Shown: positions 45,944-54,853 of the stretch, in pieces | How the letters are laid out: each line of letters begins with the position of its first letter | How positions within the stretch are numbered: position 1 is the stretch's first letter | NCBI GenBank assembly: GCA_014529385.2 | Contig: CM043958.1 | Location: 146,347,734-146,411,733, forward strand | Length of the DNA: 64,000 nucleotides | Source of the DNA: Adiantum capillus-veneris | Lineage: Eukaryota > Streptophyta > Polypodiopsida > Polypodiales > Pteridaceae | Direction of reading: 5' to 3' | Position numbers and translations under genes: made by a program | Notes under the pieces: generated by a model | What the model was told of the DNA's origin: nothing | Database searches by the model: none | Seen by the model: the letters and a program-made list of their open reading frames with translations, nothing else

Positions 45944-47532
45944 TGTCATAATAATCAATATCTACTTCTCCTAAATGATTTTCTCATATTAAACTGATCA
46001 TTTAATGTGGGGAAGTGCCAAGGGAGAAAAAGCTAGAATATTGGTTAAGTTAGCAGACCGGCCACAGTAGGGATCCAAAGGAGGGAAAATAGGGATCCAA
46101 AGGGGGGGCCATCTGCAAAAGAGCCATGTGAAACAATGGGCCAAAAAGACCCTAAGGTTCAGCCCATTAAGACTTCCAAAATGCTAAGGTTCCAAAATTC
46201 AAAGGTTGTGTCCAAAGGTCAACCCTAGGGAAAATTGGATGCTTAGTGTGTGCCCAAAAAGTCTTTCTACATCCCTACATGGGAGGGGGCGAGCCCCAAA
46301 GCTAGGGGATGAGAGAGAAAGCCACACACACACACACAGGCTCCCTTTACACAAAGGGAATGAGGGACACATGTCAGCTCCCTAGGCCAGATGCCCACAA
46401 GGTGTGCCCAATTCCTATTGGAAGACCCTTGAAGTGGACCAATGAGAATTAAGCTAGAGTAAATCTACTTTAATTAATTTAAAAACATTTAATAAAAGAA
46501 ACCAATGAGAATTAAGTCTCCTAGAAGACTATTGGGCAGTCTCCCAAGGGGTCCAATGAGCATTCAGGAGCCCCATGGCTTGCCTGATTCCTATTGGCTA
46601 GGAGGCAAAGGGGTCCAATGAGAGTTTAGTTTAATTATTTAATTACCTAAAGCTCTCACAAAAGGGGAAAGGGGGACACATGTCTAAAGGCTATCACTTA
46701 TGCTGCTTAATTCCTATTGGCTTGACCTGGGGAGGTCCAATGAGGCAAAGGCCAGACTTATTTAGCAGCTAGGGCTCGCCCAAGAGAGAGGGGGGGCTGA
46801 TTTTTGCTTGGCATTGACACACACACACTCACACTTGACCATGTGTGAAGGAAGAATACTCTATCTCCTCCCAAGCTTTAATGGAGAGCTCATCACCTAC
46901 TCCAAGCTTGTGAGATAGAAGCCTACATCAACACTCTCTTGGCATGTGGATGCAAATCCAACCAAGAGCCAAGCTTCAATGCATGCTCATCTTCTCTACC
47001 AAGCTAATTACTAAGCTAAGCTATGCTAATATGAGTGATTATGTGAGGAGATGTACATCTTTCTCGTAAGATACTTCTTTTTCCTCTCAATCTACTCTCA
47101 TACCCTGCTAGCTCTCACCATCTTCGAAGGTGTGTGAGGTCTTGGGTCTGAGAACGGGGATAATTCAAGTTGTGTTTGATTAAGTGTTTTGCTTGGTGTA
47201 TGAAGCTTCCATCTTCATTGCACTAGCTAGTCTTGAAGGAACACAAAGAATTGTATTGTACAATGTCTCTCTTGATGGGAGAAACCATAATACAAAGCCT
47301 TTTGGAGGGGGGACCGGCTCCATGCAAATCCGGTCCTCAACTGTTGTCAATAGCTTAATTGCTCTCTCTTTTGAAAGTATTGTCGATGCTATCTAACTAG
47401 GTGTTATGCTTTTTGTTGCTCTCTCCACCCAAGCACTCTTGTAATTCTCATTAGGAATCTATTCTAATGAAATGCCCACTATGTTCATGCTAATTTCCGC
47501 TACACATAGATTTTAGGCCATTAAATGTTACA
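45944..47532 (+). repeat. Gypsy-B2 5' LTR
   Basis: 1589 bp, TGTCATAATAATC...AAATGTTACA. ATTGG/CCAAT pairs begin at 46417/46439, 46531/46553, 46593/46615 and 46716/46737; a lone CCAAT is at 46502. AC runs are at about 46324 and 46815. The LTR-internal frame at 47184 is not a gene. Confidence 0.96.
46417..46741 (+). promoter_or_regulatory. Array of paired ATTGG...CCAAT boxes (B2 5' LTR)
   Basis: Nine CCAAT-type pentamers in 325 bp, eight of them in four inverted pairs with start-to-start spacing 22, 22, 22 and 21 bp. The spacer usually ends in GGGGT. CCAAT is the NF-Y recognition core in eukaryotes; binding here is inference. The same array is in Gypsy-A and B1, and a two-pair version is in Gypsy-C. 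Confidence 0.6.
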
Positions 47533-47533
47533 T

Positions 47534-47545
47534 TGGTATCAGAGC
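47534..47545 (+). promoter_or_regulatory. Gypsy-B2 primer-binding site, tRNA-Met
   Basis: TGGTATCAGAGC, exact plant initiator tRNA-Met complement, one base after the LTR. Confidence 0.95.
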
Positions 47546-47554
47546 TCAAGGTTT

Positions 47555-47756
47555 CTCTTTTCTTGCTCAAGAAGGGAGGTCCTCAAGCTAGCTACAAATG
47601 GTTGGTATTATTAATTGCCTGTGAGTAAGTAGAATAGGGATTTTTCAGCCTTGCAGTGCGCCTGCCTTTGTGCAGTTAACGGGGCATCACCGTCGAGAGC
47701 TATGGTCTTAATAGTGGAGTCCTACGGGGCTTGCCTACGGCTTAACCACTATTGAG
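47555..47756 (+). promoter_or_regulatory. Gypsy-B2 leader stem-loops
   Basis: Stem CTCTTTTCTT (47555-47564) with AAGAAGGGAG (47569-47578), ten pairs, nine bases after the primer site. The 50-nt structure (47707-47756) has outer stem CTTAATAGTGG/CCACTATTGAG, inner stem AGTCC/GGGCT with a TACG loop, and a 3' side with GCC-TAC-GGC. About 190 nt before the gag ATG. Confidence 0.7.
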
Positions 47757-47949
47757 CTATTAGAAGCTTGACAGGAGCCGGTGCTGTTTTGGTGTCGAAA
47801 GACCCTCTCTTCTATTCCTTGCAATTAATGGTATTCGAGCCGCGGGTACAGTAGCTTGAGTGCTTTTTCTAAAGGGGTAAAGAGGAGTAGCAACTAGGGC
47901 TTGAAGTGCCAAAGTACACCTAAAAAGTTTACACCTAAAAGTTGTTAGA

Positions 47950-49554
47950 ATGGCTGACAATAGTAAAGAGAGTGAAATTAATGTTGATAACTTTGATTTT
48001 GCTCATGAGCAAGCTACTAATGATGCTTCAATGCTTGTTAACTATCTTGTTTCTAGGCTTCAACAAGCCATGGGCAATCCATCTCTCCAAAGTGAAGTGC
48101 AACGGCAGCTCCGTGCTCACGGGATTCTCCAAGCTCATCACCATGACGAGAGAACACCTAGGAAGCCTCCTTGTGAGACTACCAAAAGAGGTCTCTCTCC
48201 GATTCGGGAAGAAGAAGAGAATCCATATGAAGGGCTCAAGAACTTACTTCTTGATGATGCATCTCCTTCCCAAAGGAGAACTCAAGAGCCTCCACCGAAG
48301 GAACGAGAAAGAAGCGAGTCTCCCGCCACCTCGGCGGAGATGGCTCCACGAAGACGGCGGGCTAAACGCTCTCCATCACCACCAAAGCGGAGAAGACCAT
48401 CACACTCTTCTCCACGCCATAATTCAAAGAGGGATGATAAAAAGCAAGAGAAGAAAAAGGCGAGAAAGAGGACACCCTCTTCTCCATCTTCTTCATCCTC
48501 TTCCTCTTATGAAAGCTATGGTGAAGACGACAAAGATCAAGACAAGAAAAAGGCGAGAAAGAGGTCACCCTCTTCTCCACCTTCTTCAAATTCTTCACCT
48601 TCTGAAGAAAGTGATGGTGCAACTTTTGAACCATCAAAAAGAAGAGGCCATAGGAAATCCTATGCCGCATGGAAGAGGTCGTCCAAGCTGAAGAAATTCA
48701 AAGAGGGAGGGAAGAGCATCTCCTTCCTTACCTATGATGGCACCTTCGGTGCTATAGACAAAGTTTTGGCCTTTATCCAGCAATTCGATGTGGCATTTGG
48801 AGATGAGGGCTTCACGGAGTCCTCTAAGCTACGCCATGTAGCTATGCACTTTCAAAAGTCCGCCAGACAATGGTGGTCTAGCCTACGAGCCAACGGTGAA
48901 GCTCCACGAACATGGAAGGCTTTAAGAGCTTCCATTATGAAGCAGTTTTTGGCCACCGATGCCAAAGACAAAGTACTCACCGAATGGCGAAGCTTAAAGC
49001 TCTCTCCCAATGAATCCATCCACAAATATGTAGACAAGTTTTGGGACCTACAACTCAAAGCCACTGTCTTCAAAAAGTTGGATTTTGGAGAGCAAAAGCA
49101 ACAATTTTGTGCGGGCTTAACCGAAGAAATGGCGGAGTATGTCAACTCCCAAAGGCCACGTACCATATCGGCGGTAATACACCATACTATGGTGGCCTCG
49201 CGAATCAATTTCCAAACGGGGGGTAAAAGAAATAATAAGCCCCCGGAAAACAAGGGTTCCAATGAGCCTAAGGGGAAGGACAATGTCCAAAAGTCTCCTA
49301 AGGGCAATTCCAACAAAGCTAAAGAGAAGGGAGTTTACAAAGGAAAGAATAAACTCTCTCCTGAAGAGCTTGAGCGTTATCGTAAAGATAACCGATGTTT
49401 CAAGTGCGGCGAACAAGGGCATGCGTACCGCGCTTGTCCCCAAAAGAACAACCGCCAAGATCCTCCTAGAGCTTCTTTGGTTGAAATCCAAGAGGAGGAG
49501 ATTCACAAACTCACCACAAAGGATCTCCTCTATGCCATGCTTGGGGAAAGGTAA
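47950..49554 (+). CDS. Gypsy-B2 Gag, RS-rich N-terminus, core and zinc knuckle
   Basis: 534 codons from MADNSKESEINVDNFDFAH; this ATG is shared with C. Residues ~78-235 are rich in Arg, Ser, Lys and Pro (RRRRAKRSPSPPKRRRPS) and contain two tandem ~32-residue units, each with KKKARKR[TS]PSSP followed by a Ser run; Gypsy-C has one unit. Residues ~270-420 are the Retrotrans_gag core (LRHVAMHFQKSARQWWSSL). The knuckle CFKCGEQGHAYRAC lies at 482-495. It forms the RNA-packaging particle. The frame runs past the knuckle into AMLGER and stops at 49554; the pol frame is offset here. The RS-like region is unusual for Gag and could bind RNA or splicing kinases (inference). Confidence 0.9.
   Translation: MADNSKESEINVDNFDFAHEQATNDASMLVNYLVSRLQQAMGNPSLQSEVQRQLRAHGILQAHHHDERTPRKPPCETTKRGLSPIREEEENPYEGLKNLLLDDASPSQRRTQEPPPKERERSESPATSAEMAPRRRRAKRSPSPPKRRRPSHSSPRHNSKRDDKKQEKKKARKRTPSSPSSSSSSSYESYGEDDKDQDKKKARKRSPSSPPSSNSSPSEESDGATFEPSKRRGHRKSYAAWKRSSKLKKFKEGGKSISFLTYDGTFGAIDKVLAFIQQFDVAFGDEGFTESSKLRHVAMHFQKSARQWWSSLRANGEAPRTWKALRASIMKQFLATDAKDKVLTEWRSLKLSPNESIHKYVDKFWDLQLKATVFKKLDFGEQKQQFCAGLTEEMAEYVNSQRPRTISAVIHHTMVASRINFQTGGKRNNKPPENKGSNEPKGKDNVQKSPKGNSNKAKEKGVYKGKNKLSPEELERYRKDNRCFKCGEQGHAYRACPQKNNRQDPPRASLVEIQEEEIHKLTTKDLLYAMLGER
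49485..49554 (+). other. Gag-pol overlap, -1 relation, likely 8-nt insertion
   Basis: Gag and pol overlap by 70 nt in different frames. Compared with Gypsy-A, which reads from Gag into protease in one frame, B2 has about eight extra bases around 49500-49515, where CACAAA appears twice. No canonical X-XXY-YYZ slippery heptamer is seen in phase in the overlap. A replication-slippage insertion is more likely than programmed frameshifting. Confidence 0.7.
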
Positions 49555-52500
49555 GAGAACATGATGCTTTTATTCTCTTTGACCCTGGTTCTACTCACAA
49601 TTTCATATCTATGGAGTTAGCCACCAAGCTAGGCATACAATCCTACGAGATGGGAGATATCCTACCCGCAGACAGTGCCTTCAAGGGGCAAGAAGCTTCA
49701 GTCACTCCCTTAATCGGGAAATTGAGGCTTCATGTCCAAGGCTATGTGGACAAAGAGGACTTCTTTATCTCTCCTCTCAAGCATGAGGATGTAATCCTAG
49801 GGGCACCATGGTTTGACCGCCTGGCTGCCCATGTTAAATTTCCTGAAAGGAGAATCTCCTTTAAGTTCAGGGAAAAGGACATGTATATAGATGCTAAGGA
49901 GATGGGTAACACCATCCCCATTGTACATACACCAGCTTTCAACAAGTCAATAAAGAGCTCTATTTCCGTGTACATGATTTTTGTTAAAGATTCTCAAAAT
50001 GAACCTAATGCTTTAGCAAAAGAAAATAAAAGCAACCAAAAGGAATTAGAGTTATCCAATTTTCTCAAGGGGTTTCAAGATGTCTTTATTGACGACATCC
50101 CTTGTGAGCTACCTCCTAAACGAGGTAATGACGACCATGCAATTGAACTTCTTCCAGGAAGTTCACCGCCTAACAAACCTCCTTATAGAGTTTCTCAAGC
50201 TCAACAAGAGGAGATTATGCGGCAAGTGCATGAGTTAGTTGAGAAGGGCATGGTTAGGCCTAGCTCATCTCCATTTTGCTCACCTGTGCTATTAGTGCAA
50301 AAGAAAGACGGCACATATCGTATGTGTGTCGACTATAGAGCACTAAATAGGATCACTATCAAGAATAGGTTTCCCGTTCCACGGGTAGAAGACCTATTTG
50401 ATAAGCTACAAGGATCGACCTACTTCAGTAGGATTGACCTAAAAAGTGGCTATCATCAAATAAGGATAGTTGATCAAGACATTGTAAAGACCGCATTTCG
50501 TACTACATTTGGTCTTTACGAATACATTGTCATGCCTTTTGGCTTGACTAATGCACCAGCCACATTCAACCGCTTGATGGAGAAGCTGTTCAGGCCTCAT
50601 CGAACCTTCACTGGAGTGTTCTTTGATGATATTATCATCTACTCTAATTCATTGGAGGAACACAAGCAACACCTCCAGGTAATATTTCAAGTTTTAAGAG
50701 AGAATAAACTTTATGTTAATCGAAAGAAAAGTGAATTTTTCTTGCAAGAGATTCAATATTTAGGTCACATTATCTCTCAAGATGGAATCCAAATGGATCC
50801 ATCCAAGTTAGAGGTAATAAAAGGATGGCCTAAACCAAGGAATCTTCATGAACTAAGAAGCTTTATAGGTATGTGTGCATACTATAGACGCTTCATAGAA
50901 AAGTTCTCACAAATTGCGGGACCATTACATGACCTAACAAAGAAAAATGTTAGGTATACGTGGTCTGCTAAGGAGAACAATGCTTTCGAAAAGCTTAAAG
51001 AAAAGCTTATCTCTCAACCTGTGCTTACACTACCGGATCTCTCAAAACCATTTGAGGTCCAATGTGATGCTTGTGGTGATTGCCTTGGGGCTGTTTTGCT
51101 CCAAGAAGGGCACGCCATAGGCTATGAGAGTCGAAGGCTCGACTCTATTGAGCAAGCTCTAGGCATATACGAAAAAGAACTCCTTGCAGTTCTACATGCC
51201 TTAGACTCATGGAAGCACTATTTATTGGGGACTCCTTTCATTCTACGAACGGATCACCAAAGTCTTAAGTACTTCATGACGCAGACCAAGCTCTCCGACA
51301 AACAAATGAGGTGGGCAAATTTCCTTTCGCAATTTCATTTTCATATTGCTCACATTGCTGGCAAGCATAATCAAGTAGCCGATGCACTCTCAAGACGACC
51401 GAGAGTGAATGCGGTTTCCATAGCAACTCACAATGATCTATCTTCAATGATAGATGAGTATGCTATTGATCCCGATTTTAGAGATGTGATTTCAGCCCTT
51501 GCAATAGGGAAGAAAGAAGAACCATTTACTTTACAAGATGGTTATCTTCTCTATGGCAATAGACTATGCGTTACTAACTCACTACGTGAGAAAGTAATGT
51601 ATGAATCTCATGCTCCCCCATATGCGGGGCATAGAGGGATTCAGTCTACCCTAAAGGGAATTGAAACATATTTCTATTGGCCTACCATGAAAGTGAACAT
51701 ACACGAGTATGTTTCCAAATGTGTGGTATGTCAAAAGACAAAATTTGATAGAGGGAAGCAACTTGGATTGCTTCAACCCTTGCCAATCCCTAATTCACCG
51801 TGGGAGAGCATATCCATGGATTTTATCTTTGGATTGCCTAAGTCTATCCATGGGAATACGGGAATATGGACGATAGTAGACAGGTTCAGTAAACAAGCTC
51901 ATTTTATACCTGTCAAAAAGACTATCAAAGCCCATCAAATGGCAACCCTCTTCATTTCACAAATTTTCAAGTACCATGGCTTGCCAATGTCCATAGTGTC
52001 GGATAGAGATCCTAGAATGACCAGTAATTTCTGGAAGGGTCTCTTTGAGAATTTAGGAACAAGGCTAAACTTCTCTTCGGCCTATCATCCACAAACTGAT
52101 GGCCAAAGTGAAATAGCTAATCTAACCATTCTTGATCTACTAAAAGCCTATGTAACGGAAGTAGATCAAAGATCCCAATGGGAGAAGTACTTACCCTTAG
52201 TAGAGTATGCTTACAATAACACTGTACATACTTCCACAGGAAAAGCACCTTTCGAGGTAATTGAGGGAAGATCAAAAAGTCCCTTGCTACTTAAGGTACA
52301 TGGGAAGATCTTCGCTGCAGATGAGTATAGCCGAGACCTACAAGAATCTTTCCAAAAGATTAAGGATGCTATCTCTATCTCACAGCAAAGGCAAAAGGCT
52401 GCTGCTGACAAGCACAGAAGAGCCCAAACCTTTAAAGAAAACGATTGGGTCTTGTTAAAGTTTCCCAAGGCTCGATTAAGGCACACGACGGGCAAGAATC

Positions 52501-52898
52501 CTACGGGCCACCAAAAGTACTATGCTAAACTAGCAAAAAGGTATTATGGTCCCTTCCAGATTCTTAGGCCAATCAATGAGATGGCCTATCAACTTAAGTT
52601 GCCCAATCATTGGCTCATACACAATGCTTTTCATGTGAGCCTATTAAAGCCTTACAAAGGAGAGCCACCTCAAGAACCAACTATTGAAGACCCACCGGAG
52701 ATCGAGGACCACGAGGAGGTGCTGCAGCCCGAGTCCATTCTCCGACATGAAGACAAGGTATTAAGAGGCGGTAAGACTATCAGACGATATCTTATTAAGT
52801 TTAAAAATTATCCTTTTGAAGATGCTAGATGGATGCAAGGCATACAATTAAAGGATAACCTAAACCTTGTCAATGCTTACAATGCTTCCCAAGAGTAA
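49485..52898 (+). CDS. Gypsy-B2 Pol: protease, RT, RNase H, integrase, chromodomain-like tail
   Basis: Open from 49485; the first ATG is 49611 (1095 codons), inside the protease, so a fused or shifted start is needed. Protease FDPGSTHNFIS (~49578) and VILGAPWF. RT: YRMCVDYRALNRI, SRIDLKSGYHQI and FFDDIIIYS near residue 337 counted from 49611. RNase H: CDACGD near 485, TDHQSLKYF, ADALSRR. Integrase: H-H-C-C zinc site (HAPPYAGH, CVVCQK), catalytic D in MDFIFG, D in VSDRDPR and E in QSEIA, spaced D-61-D-35-E. The tail has LLKPYKG, then ILRHEDK, RRYLIKFKNYPFEDARW, as in chromoviruses, which target chromatin. No internal stop. Ends NAYNASQE. Confidence 0.95.
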   Translation, partial: NPRGGDSQTHHKGSPLCHAWGKVREHDAFILFDPGSTHNFISMELATKLGIQSYEMGDILPADSAFKGQEASVTPLIGKLRLHVQGYVDKEDFFISPLKHEDVILGAPWFDRLAAHVKFPERRISFKFREKDMYIDAKEMGNTIPIVHTPAFNKSIKSSISVYMIFVKDSQNEPNALAKENKSNQKELELSNFLKGFQDVFIDDIPCELPPKRGNDDHAIELLPGSSPPNKPPYRVSQAQQEEIMRQVHELVEKGMVRPSSSPFCSPVLLVQKKDGTYRMCVDYRALNRITIKNRFPVPRVEDLFDKLQGSTYFSRIDLKSGYHQIRIVDQDIVKTAFRTTFGLYEYIVMPFGLTNAPATFNRLMEKLFRPHRTFTGVFFDDIIIYSNSLEEHKQHLQVIFQVLRENKLYVNRKKSEFFLQEIQYLGHIISQDGIQMDPSKLEVIKGWPKPRNLHELRSFIGMCAYYRRFIEKFSQIAGPLHDLTKKNVRYTWSAKENNAFEKLKEKLISQPVLTLPDLSKPFEVQCDACGDCLGAVLLQEGHAIGYESRRLDSIEQALGIYEKELLAVLHALDSWKHYLLGTPFILRTDHQSLKYFMTQTKLSDKQMRWANFLSQFHFHIAHIAGKHNQVADALSRRPRVNAVSIATHNDLSSMIDEYAIDPDFRDVISALAIGKKEEPFTLQDGYLLYGNRLCVTNSLREKVMYESHAPPYAGHRGIQSTLKGIETYFYWPTMKVNIHEYVSKCVVCQKTKFDRGKQLGLLQPLPIPNSPWESISMDFIFGLPKSIHGNTGIWTIVDRFSKQAHFIPVKKTIKAHQMATLFISQIFKYHGLPMSIVSDRDPRMTSNFWKGLFENLGTRLNFSSAYHPQTDGQSEIANLTILDLLKAYVTEVDQRSQWEKYLPLVEYAYNNTVHTSTGKAPFEVIEGRSKSPLLLKVHGKIFAADEYSRDLQESFQKIKDAISISQQRQKAAADKHRRAQTFKENDWVLLKFPKARLRHTTGKNPTGHQKYYAKLAKRYYGPFQILRPINEMAYQLKLPNHWLIHNAFHVSLLKPYKGEPPQEPTIEDPPEIEDHEEVLQPESILRHEDKVLRGGKTIRRYLIKFKNYPFEDARWMQGIQLKDNLNLVNAYNASQE

Positions 52899-53033
52899 GC
52901 AAATGTACAAAATGTTAAAAATGAACAAAAAATTTTGTCTTATAAGACTCTCTTTTTCTTTATTTGTGCACAAAAATGAAGTAGTATGCATGCTTAGATC
53001 AAGTTTGCGGGGACGACGTCTCCCAAACACCAA

Positions 53034-53256
53034 AGTAGAGCTTGTCACTCTACTATGGAAGACTGATAGGACTAATGTGCAGACATGCTTGCGGCAGCCT
53101 CAGGCTCTCAAGCGCCAAATGGACTAGTCATCCATTATGGAATGATGTCGTAGGGTAACATAGGGATCCTCTACCCGCTAAGAAAAGGACTCATGCATAT
53201 GCTTTATCTTCTCTACACCATAGTCGAGGACGACTATGATTTCAAGAGAGAGGTAA
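53034..53256 (+). promoter_or_regulatory. Gypsy-B2 3' stem-loops and polypurine tract
   Basis: Hairpins AGTAGAG/CTCTACT (53034-53054), ATGGA/TCCAT (53119-53135) and CATAGTCG/CGACTATG with loop AGGA (53219-53238). The tract AAGAGAGAGGTAA (53244-53256) abuts the 3' LTR. Confidence 0.75.
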
Positions 53257-54848
53257 TGTCATAATAATCAATATCTAATTCTCCTAAATGATTTTCTCAT
53301 ATTAAACTGATCATTTAATGTGGGGAAGTGCCAAGGGAGAAAAAGCTAGAATATTGGTTAAGTTAGCAGACCGGCCACAGTAGGGATCCAAAGGAGGGAA
53401 AATAGGGATCCAAAGGGGGGGCCATCTGCAAAAGAGCCATGTGAAACAATGGGCCAAAAAGACCCTAAGGTTCAGCCCATTAAGACTTCCAAAATGCTAA
53501 GGTTCCAAAATTCAAAGGTTGTGTCCAAAGGTCAACCCTAGGGAAAATTGGATGCTTAGTGTGTGCCCAAAAAGTCTTTCTACATCCCTACATGGGAGGG
53601 GGCGAGCCCCAAAGCTAGGGGATGAGAGAGAAAGCCACACACACACACACACAGGCTCCCTTTACACAAAGGGAATGAGGGACACATGTCAGCTCCCTAG
53701 GCCAGATGCCCACAAGGTGTGCCCAATTCCTATTGGAAGACCCTTGAAGTGGACCAATGAGAATTAAGCTAGAGTAAATCTAGTTTAATTAATTTAAAAA
53801 CATTTAATAAAAGAAACCAATGAGAATTAAGTCTCCTAGAAGACTATTGGGCAGTCTCCCAAGGGGTCCAATGAGCATTCAGGAGCCCCATGGCTTGCCT
53901 GATTCCTATTGGCCAGGAGGCAAAGGGGTCCAATGAGAGTTTAGTTTAATTATTTAATTACCTAAAGCTCTCACAAAAGGGGAAAGGGGGACACATGTCT
54001 AAAGGCTATCACTTATGCTGCTTAATTCCTATTGGCTTGACCTGGGGAGGTCCAATGAGGCAAAGGCCAGACTTATTTAGCAGCTAGGGCTCGCCCAAGA
54101 GAGAGGGGGGGCTGATTTTTGCTTGGCATTGACACACACACACTCACACTTGACCATGTGTGAAGGAAGAATACTCTATCTCCTCCTAAGCTTTAATGGA
54201 GAGCTCATCACCTACTCCAAGCTTGTGAGATAGAAGCCTACATCAACACTCTCTTGGCATGTGGATGCAAATCCAACCAAGAGCCAAGCTTCAATGCATG
54301 CTCATCTTCTCTACCAAGCTAATTACTAAGCTAAGCTATGCTAATATGAGTGATTATGTGAGGAGATGTACATCTTTCTCGTAAGATACTTCTTTTTCCT
54401 CTCAATCTACTCTCATACCTTGCTAGCTCTCACCATCTTCGAAGGTGTGTGAGGTCTTGGGTCTGAGAACGGGGATAATTCAAGTTGTGTTTGATTAAGT
54501 GTTTTGCTTGGTGTATGAAGCTTCCATCTTCATTGCACTAGCTAGTCTTGAAGGAACACAAAGAATTGTATTGTACAATGTCTCTCTTGATGGGAGAAAC
54601 CATAATACAAAGCCTTTTGGAGGGGGGACCGGCTCCATGCAAATCCGGTCCTCAACTGTTGTCAATAGCTTAATTGCTCTCTCTTTTGAAAGTATTGTCG
54701 ATGCTATCTAACTAGGTGTTATGCTTTTTGTTGCTCTCTCCACCCAAGCACTCTTGTAATTCTCATTAGGAATCTATTCTAATGAAATGCCCACTATGTT
54801 CATGCTAATTTCCGCTACACATGAGATTTTAGGCCATTAAATGTTACA
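53257..54848 (+). repeat. Gypsy-B2 3' LTR
   Basis: 1592 bp, nearly identical to 45944-47532; differences seen include the AC-run length and CCTCCTAAGC for CCTCCCAAGC. Followed by the target duplication AACCC. Confidence 0.97.
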
Positions 54849-54853
54849 AACCC

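Larger units (their letters stand above)
45944..54848 (+). mobile_element. Gypsy-B2: young, nearly intact gypsy element (chromodomain type)
   Basis: 8.9 kb with LTRs 45944-47532 and 53257-54848, perfect tRNA-Met primer site, gag, pol, PPT, and target duplication AACCC. By eye the two LTRs differ at about six positions plus AC-run length, so it is the youngest insertion here. Gag and pol are long open frames; pol is -1 relative to gag with a 70-nt overlap. A single indel at that boundary is the only visible obstacle to function. Confidence 0.97.

Noticed and set aside
49485-49554. Programmed -1 ribosomal frameshift between gag and pol of Gypsy-B2
   Set aside because: No in-phase slippery heptamer was found and Gypsy-A and C read through in one frame; an 8-nt insertion explains it better.
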